From positions 1 through 12,919 of the forward strand of contig DASRON010000022.1 of assembly GCA_035646815.1 (NCBI GenBank): a stretch of 12,919 nucleotides of DNA, read 5' to 3'. The DNA is from GCA-002784865 sp035646815 (GTDB taxonomy: Bacteria > Patescibacteriota > Microgenomatia > Levybacterales > UBA12049). Below, one piece after another: positions 1-7,627 of this stretch; position 1 is the stretch's first letter; each line of letters begins with the position of its first letter. The notes under the pieces are model-generated. The model searched no databases and was not told the origin of the DNA. It saw nothing but the letters and a program-made list of their open reading frames with translations. The position numbers and the translations under genes are program-made.

Positions 1-137
1 TCTAAACGCCAATGCACGCTTTCTTTATTTACGACATACTCATACGGTTCACTTTGAACAATCGCTTGTTCAAAAAATTTATGCAGGGTTTCTCATACTT
101 GATACAACTTTCATGATATTACGGAAAAAAAGAAGAT
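1..137. other. unassigned window edge, downstream of greA
   Basis: No gene can be assigned here. The first ~110 bases look somewhat richer in G+C than the neighbouring sequence. On the minus strand one frame is free of stops from 92 to the window edge (about 30 codons, beginning ETLHKFFEQAIVQSEP), but a TGA lies just upstream and no start codon is evident. A plus-strand frame is also open from 2 to 155. Either could be the end of a gene cut by the window or a decayed remnant. A 9-bp inverted repeat with a 4-base loop lies at 53-74 (TTTGAACAA / TTGTTCAAA); it has no T run on either strand, so it does not look like a terminator. Confidence 0.3.
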
Positions 138-593
138 CTAATAATTTATGCTTTTAATTGTATAAATCGTTATATTTTCTCCAACAGTAATCCTAATTTT
201 TTCTCCAACTTTTCCATCTAATAGTTGTTTTCCTACAGGAGATAGATATGATATTCTACCTTCCTCCGGATTTGACTCATAACTGCCGACAATTTTAAGG
301 CTTTTTCTTTTTCCATTTTTATCTAAAACAACTGTCAAACCGATCTGAACAGAATTACTATCTTTTGGTTCTTTAACTTCCGCATTCTTAATTAAATAAT
401 TATTCCTTCTAATGGTTCTGTCTATATCATTAAGCTTAAATTTTGCAGCTTTGTAATATCCATTTTCTGACAAATCTCCCATTTCTCTTGCATTTTTCAA
501 ATCTAAAACAGCCAAGGGTCTTTGACTTATTATTTTTTCGGTTTTTTCTTTTAGATCCTTTAATCCCTGTTTTGTATAAAAATTTTTCTTCAT
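138..593 (-). CDS. greA: transcription elongation factor GreA
   Basis: GreA binds the secondary channel of RNA polymerase and stimulates cleavage of backtracked transcripts, so that stalled elongation can resume. The 151-residue protein is close to the usual family length of about 158. The N-terminal coiled-coil hairpin (about 1-75) carries the tip signature AREMGDLSENGYYKAAK, with the two acidic residues D40 and E43 that help coordinate catalytic Mg in E. coli GreA. The C-terminal FKBP-like domain (about 80-151) includes the typical stretch SPVGKQLLDGKVGEKI. The ATG at 591-593 is the only sensible start because it gives the standard GreA N-terminus. It has no visible Shine-Dalgarno site, and a weak -10-like CATAAA (600-605) lies six bases upstream. 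It ends in TAG. The upstream gene on the same strand is 208 bases away, so greA may be transcribed alone. Confidence 0.93.
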   Translation of the reverse strand: MKKNFYTKQGLKDLKEKTEKIISQRPLAVLDLKNAREMGDLSENGYYKAAKFKLNDIDRTIRRNNYLIKNAEVKEPKDSNSVQIGLTVVLDKNGKRKSLKIVGSYESNPEEGRISYLSPVGKQLLDGKVGEKIRITVGENITIYTIKSINY

Positions 594-598
594 ATAAC

Positions 599-740
599 TT
601 TTATGTTGCGAATTTTAAGGTGTAATCTATTATAGACTACACCTTTGCTAATTAGAAGATTGTTAGGATTATGTTTTACAATATAATATTAATAAGTAGT
701 TTATGAAAATAGATCCAATAGTTAATATCGCAACATAAAA
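599..740. repeat. 142-base segment bounded by a perfect 13-bp inverted repeat
   Basis: TTTTATGTTGCGA at 599-611 is repeated as its exact reverse complement TCGCAACATAAAA at 728-740. Between them a hairpin at 617-645 has 13-base arms with one A-C mismatch and a 3-base loop, and the rest is very AT-rich without a coding frame. Terminal inverted repeats with an internal hairpin resemble a miniature inverted-repeat element. No target-site duplication is visible at the edges (catataac on the left, cacaaaaa on the right). The left arm ends six bases before the greA start and contains its possible -10 box, so it could instead be a regulatory site. Confidence 0.5.
617..645. other. imperfect hairpin in the greA upstream region
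   Basis: Arms 617-629 and 633-645 pair at 12 of 13 positions around a TTA loop. Read on the minus strand, the loop region contains TATAAT (634-629), a possible -10 box giving greA a leader of about 28 bases, although no good -35 is found at the right distance. Neither strand has a T run after the stem, so it is not a typical intrinsic terminator. Confidence 0.45.
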
Positions 741-801
741 CACAAAAAGTTTTAGCTCACAAAAGGTTATATAAACGTAGATTTAGATAAGTAGAACAAC
801 A

Positions 802-1560
802 TTACTTCTTCACAACTGTAGCAGTAATTACACTTTGTAATTTTGGATAATTTGGACTGTCAGTTTCAATATATATTGTTCTAGATAATTTTCCTAAGTC
901 AGTATCATCTTTGTGTATTGCCGGATCAAAAGACACATTAACAATTGTGCTATCATACGCACCTAATTCTTGCTTTTCAACACTTGCTTTTGTACATCCA
1001 CAAGAAGTTGAGACACGAGTAATTTTTAAAGGCAGAGGTGCATAATTTGTTAATGTAAAGGTGGTTTTTTCTACATCTCCGTATATTACTTTCCCAAGTG
1101 CTTTTTCTTTTGGAAATAGAGATACGCTTACATTGCTCTCTTTGTATGCGTTAGCTCCTCCATTAAGATCATATATTTCTGAGTATCCAAGTGAGGCAAG
1201 TTCTTTAGCAGCACTTGCGCTCATACTGCCAGATCTACAATAGATAAGAATCGGAGTTGATTTATCTCTTGGTAATTTGTCTATATTTTCATTGATTTTG
1301 TCAAAAGGTATGAAAGCATTAGTTCCTGGGATATGTGTTTGTTCGGGGGTATGAACATCTAGTATGAATACGTTGTCATTTTTAGCTAGCTTAGCAAATT
1401 CTTGCGTAGAAACAAGCTTTACCACACTTTCTTTATTAACAGTGGCATTGCTTGTGTTTTTTTCTACTGAAGGTTTATTGCTAACTAAGAGGAAAGCTAT
1501 TATTACAATAATAAAAACTATTCCTAATATTATTTTCTTATTATTCATATATGATTTCAT
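802..1560 (-). CDS. membrane-anchored rhodanese-DUF1573 fusion protein
   Basis: This 252-residue protein begins with an uncleaved signal-anchor (hydrophobic about 9-26) and probably lies outside the membrane. Residues about 46-142 form a rhodanese domain with the active-site loop CRSGSMS and nucleophile C108, plus the family motif LNGGANAY near 132-139. Rhodaneses carry sulfur as a cysteine persulfide, or act as a scaffold when degenerate; here the loop is intact. Residues about 148-252 match DUF1573, an Ig-like beta domain whose hallmark is the SCGC motif (C187, C189) after LTNYAPLPLKI. Fusing a sulfur-carrying domain to a domain with a Cys-Gly-Cys pair suggests extracellular thiol or sulfur chemistry, but the substrate is unknown. 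A second ATG at 1546-1548 is possible. A TATAAA box six bases before the first ATG favours the longer form. The nearest genes, greA and uvrA, give no functional clue. Confidence 0.85.
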   Translation of the reverse strand: MKSYMNNKKIILGIVFIIVIIAFLLVSNKPSVEKNTSNATVNKESVVKLVSTQEFAKLAKNDNVFILDVHTPEQTHIPGTNAFIPFDKINENIDKLPRDKSTPILIYCRSGSMSASAAKELASLGYSEIYDLNGGANAYKESNVSVSLFPKEKALGKVIYGDVEKTTFTLTNYAPLPLKITRVSTSCGCTKASVEKQELGAYDSTIVNVSFDPAIHKDDTDLGKLSRTIYIETDSPNYPKLQSVITATVVKK

Positions 1561-1566
1561 AAAGTT

Positions 1567-1572
1567 TTTATA
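1567..1572 (-). promoter_or_regulatory. possible -10 box of the rhodanese-DUF1573 gene
   Basis: TATAAA on the minus strand ends exactly six bases before the ATG at 1560, the spacing expected of a leaderless transcript. No convincing -35 lies 16-18 bases further upstream, so this is tentative in such AT-rich DNA. Confidence 0.3.
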
Positions 1573-1664
1573 TATATGCTTATAACAAATAGCTGTAGTA
1601 CTTTTTTAGCACTTTATTGTAACTTTAGCAAGTTAACTCTTTTATTTATTAGTATTTCGTATTC

Positions 1665-1693
1665 TTGTTAAGTTTCAGATTTTCGTATATAAT
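1665..1693 (+). promoter_or_regulatory. sigma70-type promoter of the uvrA operon
   Basis: TTGTTA (1665-1670), a 17-base spacer and a perfect TATAAT (1688-1693) predict a start near 1700 and a leader of about 18 bases before the uvrA ATG. The leader has no Shine-Dalgarno sequence. A 6-bp inverted repeat with a TAGC loop (1620-1635, TAACTT / AAGTTA) lies upstream and could be an operator. No recognisable LexA box of the Gram-positive or E. coli type is seen, so SOS control is not supported. Confidence 0.7.
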
Positions 1694-1717
1694 AATAAGT
1701 CGATTTAGATTGAATTT

Positions 1718-4594
1718 ATGGACAAAATAATTATTAAAGGCGCTCGTGAACATAACCTTAAAGATATTGACATTGAAATACCTAAGAATAAACTTGTAGT
1801 TTTTACAGGTCTTTCTGGAAGCGGAAAATCTTCATTTGCATTTGACACTATTTATGCAGAAGGCCAAAGAAGATATGTAGAAAGTCTGTCTTCATATGCA
1901 AGGCAATTTTTAGGAATAATGAGAAAGCCAGACATTGATCTTATTGAAGGACTTTCGCCTGCAATATCAATTGATCAAAAATCAACTTCTCATAATCCAA
2001 GAAGTACAGTTGGAACAGTTACAGAGATTTATGACTACCTAAGACTTCTTTTTGCAAGAATTGGACATCCACATTGCCCTAAATGCGAAAGAGAAATTTC
2101 TCATATGAGTAAGGAACAAATAACAAATGCTGTATTTGATTTGTTAAATAGCTCTATGGATAAATCACTTAGAATATTAATTCTTGCACCGATCGTAAAG
2201 GATAGAAAAGGTGAATATACAGAACTTTTTATTGATCTAAAAAAAAGAGGGTATAAAAAAGTAAGAATTGATGGACAAATTTATGATTTAAATGACGAGG
2301 TTGTCCTTATTAAAACAAATAGGCACACAATAGAAGCTGTAGTTGATCAAATTGTATTGTCAAAAGACACTGAGAAAGAAAGAGTATCAACAGATGTAGA
2401 ACAAGCATTAAAACTAGGCTCAGGAGAACTTATTGTTGCAATTATAAAAGACAAAGGTTTTTCAATTCCTGATAAGCCTAAAGAAATGCAAGATGAGTTG
2501 TTCTCAGAAAAATTTGCCTGTCCAGTAGACAACATCTTTTTACCAGAAATAGAACCTCGAATATTTTCATTTAATACTCCTCATGGTGCATGTCCCAAGT
2601 GCAATGGTTTAGGAACAATTCTTACTATTGATCAGGACTTAATATTTAATAAAAATCTGACAATAAATGAAGGTGGAATACTCCCTTATGCAAACATGAT
2701 TTCAAATGATACTTGGTTTACTCGTACTTTTAAAGAGTTTTGTAGTAAAAACAAGATCTCCATTTTAAAAAGACTCTCAGAGATTACGAATAAGGAAAAG
2801 GAGCTTTTACTAAATGGTACTGGGGAAAGAGTATATGAGGTAAAAGGAGAAAACAGATGGGGAAGAGAAACTGAAATTCACGAAACTTTTAAAGGAATAA
2901 TTTATGATCTTAAGAAAAGATATGAGTCAACTGAGTCAAGTTTTTTTAAAAGTCAAATTGAAAAATACATGCGAAATATTATTTGTACTGACTGCAACGG
3001 CGCAAGACTTAAAAAAGAAGCTATTTCAGTAACAATTTGTAAAAAATCTATTGTAGATGTATCGAATATGGCAGTATTAGATACATTTGAGTTTGTTAAA
3101 AATACAGAAAAAGAAATTTCCAAAAGAGAATATGAGATCGCAAAGCTAATACTTAAAGAAATTAAAGAAAGACTATCCTTTTTAGTAGATGTTGGTCTTG
3201 ACTATTTAACCCTGTCGAGAGGAGCACACACCTTAGCAGGAGGAGAAGCACAAAGAATAAGACTTGCTTCACAAATTGGAAGCGGTTTAACAGGAGTCTT
3301 ATACGTATTAGATGAGCCTTCAATAGGGCTTCATCAAAGAGATAACAAAAAACTAATCGATACCTTAAAAAAATTAAGAGATTTAGGTAATACTGTTTTG
3401 GTTGTTGAACATGACGAAGAAACAATGAGAGCATCTGATCTTATGATTGATTTTGGACCTGGTGCAGGTGAAAATGGTGGAAAGATAGTTGCAAAAGGAA
3501 CTTTTGAGCAAATCAAAAATAATCCTAATTCTTTAACAGGTCAGTATTTATCAGGCAAGAAAAAGATAAAAATATTTAAAGAACAAAGCAAGGTATTTAA
3601 CACTCAAGATAAACTTACTATCGAGGGTGCAAAAGAACACAATTTAAAAAATATAAACGTTGAATTTCCTCTAAACAGATTTGTTGTTGTTACTGGAGTA
3701 TCAGGAAGTGGAAAATCAACCCTTGTAAACGATATTTTATATCATTCTCTTATGCAAAAGAATAATCCTTTCCATCGTCAAAAACCTGGAGCATATAAAG
3801 AAATTCATGGATTTGAAAAAATCAAGAACATTTTTCTAATTGATCAATCTCCTATTGGTAGAACACCAAGAAGTAACCCTGCAACATATACTAGTGCATT
3901 TACATACATTAGAGATCTATTCGCAAGCACAAAAGATGCAAAGTTAAAAGGATATGGACCAGGAAGATTTTCGTTTAATGTAAGGGGAGGAAGATGCGAG
4001 TCATGTCAAGGAGAAGGAAGAATTAAAATAGAAATGCAGTTTTTACCTGATGTATATGTGACTTGCGAAGTTTGTAATGGACAAATGTATAACGAACAAG
4101 TGCTTGATATAAAATTTAACAATAAAAATATTGCTGATGTTTTAAATATGAGTGTGTCTGAAGCACTTAAATTCTTTTCTTTTTCCCAAGGGCTCTCTCA
4201 TAAACTTCAAACATTAAATGACGTAGGACTTTCCTATATTAAGCTTGGGCAGCCTGCTCCAACGCTTTCGGGGGGAGAAGCACAAAGAGTAAAACTTGCT
4301 ACAGAACTTTCTAAGAGAGGTTCAAACGCGTTATATCTATTAGATGAGCCCACAACTGGGCTACATTTTGCTGACTTAGAAAAGCTATTATTTGTATTAA
4401 GAAGACTTGTAGATCAAGGGAATACAGTTATTGTAATAGAGCATAATATGGATGTAATAAAAAATGCTGATTACATTATTGATCTAGGGCCTGAAGGTGG
4501 GGAAAAAGGCGGAGAAATTGTAGCAACAGGTACTCCAGATGATCTTAGAAAAGTAGCAAAATCATATACAGGACAATTTCTTAAAAAAGTTTAG
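1718..4594 (+). CDS. uvrA: excinuclease ABC subunit A (UvrA)
   Basis: UvrA is the damage-sensing ATPase of nucleotide excision repair; as a dimer it loads UvrB at lesions, after which UvrC cuts. The 958 residues are full length (family about 940). Two ABC modules are present. The first has Walker A GLSGSGKS (31-38), signature LAGGEAQRIRLASQ (from 506) and Walker B D532-E533. The second has Walker A GVSGSGKST (660-668), signature LSGGEAQRVKLATE (from 850) and Walker B D876-E877. The C-terminal zinc finger is intact (C760, C763, C783, C786). The other zinc module has C268, C292 and C295, but D271 stands where the fourth cysteine should be, with spacing otherwise identical to E. coli. The ATG at 1718 gives the canonical MDKIIIKGAREHNLKDI start. 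It is the first gene of an operon with the transglutaminase-like gene and uvrC; uvrB is not in this window. Confidence 0.97.
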   Translation: MDKIIIKGAREHNLKDIDIEIPKNKLVVFTGLSGSGKSSFAFDTIYAEGQRRYVESLSSYARQFLGIMRKPDIDLIEGLSPAISIDQKSTSHNPRSTVGTVTEIYDYLRLLFARIGHPHCPKCEREISHMSKEQITNAVFDLLNSSMDKSLRILILAPIVKDRKGEYTELFIDLKKRGYKKVRIDGQIYDLNDEVVLIKTNRHTIEAVVDQIVLSKDTEKERVSTDVEQALKLGSGELIVAIIKDKGFSIPDKPKEMQDELFSEKFACPVDNIFLPEIEPRIFSFNTPHGACPKCNGLGTILTIDQDLIFNKNLTINEGGILPYANMISNDTWFTRTFKEFCSKNKISILKRLSEITNKEKELLLNGTGERVYEVKGENRWGRETEIHETFKGIIYDLKKRYESTESSFFKSQIEKYMRNIICTDCNGARLKKEAISVTICKKSIVDVSNMAVLDTFEFVKNTEKEISKREYEIAKLILKEIKERLSFLVDVGLDYLTLSRGAHTLAGGEAQRIRLASQIGSGLTGVLYVLDEPSIGLHQRDNKKLIDTLKKLRDLGNTVLVVEHDEETMRASDLMIDFGPGAGENGGKIVAKGTFEQIKNNPNSLTGQYLSGKKKIKIFKEQSKVFNTQDKLTIEGAKEHNLKNINVEFPLNRFVVVTGVSGSGKSTLVNDILYHSLMQKNNPFHRQKPGAYKEIHGFEKIKNIFLIDQSPIGRTPRSNPATYTSAFTYIRDLFASTKDAKLKGYGPGRFSFNVRGGRCESCQGEGRIKIEMQFLPDVYVTCEVCNGQMYNEQVLDIKFNNKNIADVLNMSVSEALKFFSFSQGLSHKLQTLNDVGLSYIKLGQPAPTLSGGEAQRVKLATELSKRGSNALYLLDEPTTGLHFADLEKLLFVLRRLVDQGNTVIVIEHNMDVIKNADYIIDLGPEGGEKGGEIVATGTPDDLRKVAKSYTGQFLKKV

Positions 4595-4607
4595 TATACT
4601 TAATGGA

Positions 4608-6467
4608 GTGAAGAAATTATTTATTGTCATAATTCTTTTAGCGCTATTTATTTTTAGTCCTATTAAGGTATATTCCGCAAGCAATTTTTCAACAGACTAC
4701 AGCGTTACATATAATGTCTTACCTTCAGCCATAACCCACGTTACGGTTAATGCAGTACTTACTAATTTATCAGGTGAGTATTATGCCTCCTCATATAAAA
4801 TTCAGCTTGGATTTAAAGACATTAACAATTTAAAAGCATTTGATTCTGAGGGACAAATCACCCCTACTATTATTAAAAATCCTAAGGGAAGTAGTGTTGA
4901 GCTAACTTTTAACAAACGCTCAATTGGTCTTAGCAAAAAACTTGATTTCAATCTTTCTTTTGATACAAATGAAATTGCACAAAGTCAAGGAAATGTTTGG
5001 GAAATTAATATTCCAGGCTTATCTGTTCAAAATGACTTTTCTTCTTTTAACGCAACCGTTGTTGTGCCAAGCAGTCTTGGGAAACCTGCTTACATAAAAC
5101 CAGCAGTAAATCCAAATATTAAAGATAACAAGTTAACTTTTAATAAAGATCAACTTGGAACATCAGGAATATCAATAGCTTTCGGTGAATCTCAAATTTA
5201 TGATTTTAACTTAACTTATCATTTAGAAAACAAAAATTTGTTTCCAATCAAAACCGAAATTGCACTTCCCCCTAAGACAAATTATCAGAATGTGTCGTAT
5301 GAGAAAATACTTCCTACACCTCAAAACGTTACTATTGATAAGGACGGAAATTGGCTTGCTGAGTATGTTTTATCTCCGTCTCAAAATCTTGAAGTTTTAG
5401 CAAAGGGAAAAGCAATACTTAAATTAAACCCTACAATAGAAGCCTTAACAACAGAACAATATAATGAGTATCTAAAACAAAAACCCTATTGGGAGAGTAC
5501 AAATCCAAGAATAAAAGATATTGCTTCAAAACTTAAAACTCCTCAGGAGATATATCTATATGTAGTTGATAACCTTAACTATGATTTTTCAAGAGTAACA
5601 GAACGTAAAAAACGATTAGGCGCACTTTCAGTTTTAGATGATCCTAATTCTGCGGTTTGTCTTGAATTTACAGATCTTTTTGTAGCAATTGCCAGAGCAG
5701 CTGGAATACCTGCAAGAGAAATAAACGGTTATGCTTTTACTAAAAATACAGAAGAAAGACCACTTTCACTTGTTGAGGACATATTACATGCTTGGCCAGA
5801 ATACTATGACAGTAAAAAACAAACATGGATTATGGTTGATCCTACATGGGAAAATACAACAGGAGGCATTGACTACTTTAAAACTCTAGATTTCGATCAT
5901 TTTGTATTTGCAATTAAAGGATTTGACAGTGATTATCCTGTACCAGCTGGAGGGTATAAAACATCAGGAAATAAAAAAACTAAAGACGTAGAAGTTTCTC
6001 TTGGAGAAAACTTTAAAGAAAACAAATCACTTAATCTTTCCTTTAATATTCCTGACACTGTTTACTCAACAATTTCCATGAAAGGGGAAATTAAAGTAAA
6101 AAACACTGGTTCTGTTATGTCAGATTCTCAAGAACTTTTTATTGAAAGCAAGTATCTTACGCAAAATAAATCTGTTGTTTTAAGTAAAATTCCTCCCTTT
6201 GGATATATAACAGTTCCTGTTGAGTTTATTAAACAACCTTTTTTGACAAACAAAACAGATGAGTTTAAAATACGTGTCGGTGACAAATCACTTTCAAAAA
6301 AAGTGAAGATATCCCCAATTGTATTAAATATCTGGATAATATTAGAAGGAGTATTAATTGTTAGTTTCTGCATCGTCTTATCGATTGTTATTGCAAAATC
6401 CGGGCGTATACCTTTTCTTAGGAAAAAACAACCAGATTCTTTACGTTGGGAAAGCAAAAAACCTTAA
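4608..6467 (+). CDS. secreted, membrane-anchored transglutaminase-like protein
   Basis: This 619-residue exported protein begins with a signal peptide (MKKLFIV..., hydrophobic to about 18, likely processed near YSA-SNFS) and ends with a transmembrane helix (about 571-596) and a basic tail. A beta-rich N-terminal region (about 30-270) precedes a transglutaminase/protease-fold domain (about 295-425) with the expected Cys-His-Asp triad: C351 in AVCLEFTDLF, H394 in LHAWPEYY and D411 in MVDPTW. Residues about 470-565 look like an Ig-type beta sandwich. Family members cross-link or cleave peptides; bacterial surface versions are often proteases, and the substrate here is unknown. The start is GTG at 4608, 13 bases after the uvrA stop. 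GGAG (4605-4608) overlaps the start codon, so it is too close for a standard ribosome site. The last 110 bases also encode the UvrC N-terminus in the +1 frame. Confidence 0.85.
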   Translation: MKKLFIVIILLALFIFSPIKVYSASNFSTDYSVTYNVLPSAITHVTVNAVLTNLSGEYYASSYKIQLGFKDINNLKAFDSEGQITPTIIKNPKGSSVELTFNKRSIGLSKKLDFNLSFDTNEIAQSQGNVWEINIPGLSVQNDFSSFNATVVVPSSLGKPAYIKPAVNPNIKDNKLTFNKDQLGTSGISIAFGESQIYDFNLTYHLENKNLFPIKTEIALPPKTNYQNVSYEKILPTPQNVTIDKDGNWLAEYVLSPSQNLEVLAKGKAILKLNPTIEALTTEQYNEYLKQKPYWESTNPRIKDIASKLKTPQEIYLYVVDNLNYDFSRVTERKKRLGALSVLDDPNSAVCLEFTDLFVAIARAAGIPAREINGYAFTKNTEERPLSLVEDILHAWPEYYDSKKQTWIMVDPTWENTTGGIDYFKTLDFDHFVFAIKGFDSDYPVPAGGYKTSGNKKTKDVEVSLGENFKENKSLNLSFNIPDTVYSTISMKGEIKVKNTGSVMSDSQELFIESKYLTQNKSVVLSKIPPFGYITVPVEFIKQPFLTNKTDEFKIRVGDKSLSKKVKISPIVLNIWIILEGVLIVSFCIVLSIVIAKSGRIPFLRKKQPDSLRWESKKP

Positions 6468-7626
6468 AAAACGAGTTTCATCTTATTTTACTACTAAAGA
6501 CCTTGGAGAAAAAACTAAAAACCTAGTTTCTCAAGTTATAAAAATAAAAACAATTGAAGTTTCCTCAGAAATAGAATCACTTTTACTAGAAGCAAGCTTA
6601 ATTAAAAAACATAAACCAAAATATAACTTAAAACAAACAGACGATAAGGCATATCTAGTTATCAAAATAACAATAAATGACAAATATCCCAAAGTTTTTA
6701 CAGCAAGAAAAATTGAGAACGATAAAGCGTTATATTTTGGACCATATCCTAATTCAAGCTCAGTAAAACTTGTGTTAAAAATTACTAGAAGAATTTTTCC
6801 CTACGATTCATTTAAAAATCACCCTAAAAAAATATGCTTTTATAATCACATTAATCTTTGCCCATGTCCTGAAATTTTAAATGATACAAACTATAAAACA
6901 AATATTAAACATTTAGTCAAATTTTTAAACGGAAAAACTAAAACAGTAATAAGAAATTTAGAAAGAGAAAGAACTATAAAAAGTAAAAATGAGAAATTTG
7001 AAGATGCATTAAAAATTCAAAAGCAAATTAACGCAATTAAATACATTACAAGTCCTATTGTAAAACCCTTTGAATATGAATTAAACCCGAATTTTAAAAG
7101 TGATTTAAAGGAAAAAGAACTTCAGAACCTTAAAATGGTTCTTTTATTAAAAAATACTAATGTTAAAAAATTAGATAGAATTGAATGCTTTGATATTTCA
7201 AATACATCTGGTAATGATTCTGTAGGTTCAATGGTTGTATTTATTAATGGAGAAAAACAAACCTCTCTTTATAAAAGATTTAAGATTATTAATGTAGATA
7301 AAAGTCCAAACGACTTTCTTGCAATGCAGGAAATCATAGAAAGAAGATTAAAACATAGTGAATGGGGGACTCCTGATTTGATAATTGTTGATGGGGGAAA
7401 ACCTCAAGTTTCTGCTGGATTAAAAGCAATTCTAAAGTACAAATTAAATATCCCAATTATTGGACTTAGTAAAAGAGAAGAAACAATTATAACAAGTAAT
7501 TTTGATAAAATTAAACTTAGTAAATCTTCAAATGCTTTGCATCTTTTAATGAGAGTTAGGGATGAAGCACACCGTTTTGCAATAACCTATCATAAGCTTC
7601 TAAGAAGTAAATCCACATTTAAATAA
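6358..7626 (+). CDS. uvrC: excinuclease ABC subunit C (UvrC), short form without HhH tail
   Basis: UvrC makes both incisions in nucleotide excision repair. An N-terminal GIY-YIG nuclease domain (about 12-95) shows GVY (16-18), YVGKAKNLKKR (29-39) and metal-binding E78. A UVR helix that binds UvrB follows (about 200-229, FEDALKIQKQI). The RNase H-like nuclease domain has the DDH triad D279 (ECFDIS), D345 (IIVDGG) and H405 (DEAHRFA). The protein stops 17 residues after H405, so the C-terminal tandem helix-hairpin-helix found in E. coli UvrC (about 610 residues) is absent; 422 residues is short. The central cysteine cluster is altered (C160, C168, C170). There is no ATG. TTG at 6358 gives an N-terminus of usual length, with TTG at 6385 or 6391 as alternatives; all lie inside the preceding gene. 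Confidence 0.93.
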   Translation: MLVSASSYRLLLQNPGVYLFLGKNNQILYVGKAKNLKKRVSSYFTTKDLGEKTKNLVSQVIKIKTIEVSSEIESLLLEASLIKKHKPKYNLKQTDDKAYLVIKITINDKYPKVFTARKIENDKALYFGPYPNSSSVKLVLKITRRIFPYDSFKNHPKKICFYNHINLCPCPEILNDTNYKTNIKHLVKFLNGKTKTVIRNLERERTIKSKNEKFEDALKIQKQINAIKYITSPIVKPFEYELNPNFKSDLKEKELQNLKMVLLLKNTNVKKLDRIECFDISNTSGNDSVGSMVVFINGEKQTSLYKRFKIINVDKSPNDFLAMQEIIERRLKHSEWGTPDLIIVDGGKPQVSAGLKAILKYKLNIPIIGLSKREETIITSNFDKIKLSKSSNALHLLMRVRDEAHRFAITYHKLLRSKSTFK

Positions 7627-7627
7627 A

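Noticed and set aside
53..74. 9-bp inverted repeat read as a terminator or LexA-type operator
   Set aside because: No T run follows on either strand, and the GAAC...GTTC spacing (8 bases) does not match the Gram-positive LexA box.
660..687. Plus-strand promoter TTGTTA-N16-TATAAT
   Set aside because: No plus-strand gene follows for 1 kb; AT-rich sequence makes such matches common.
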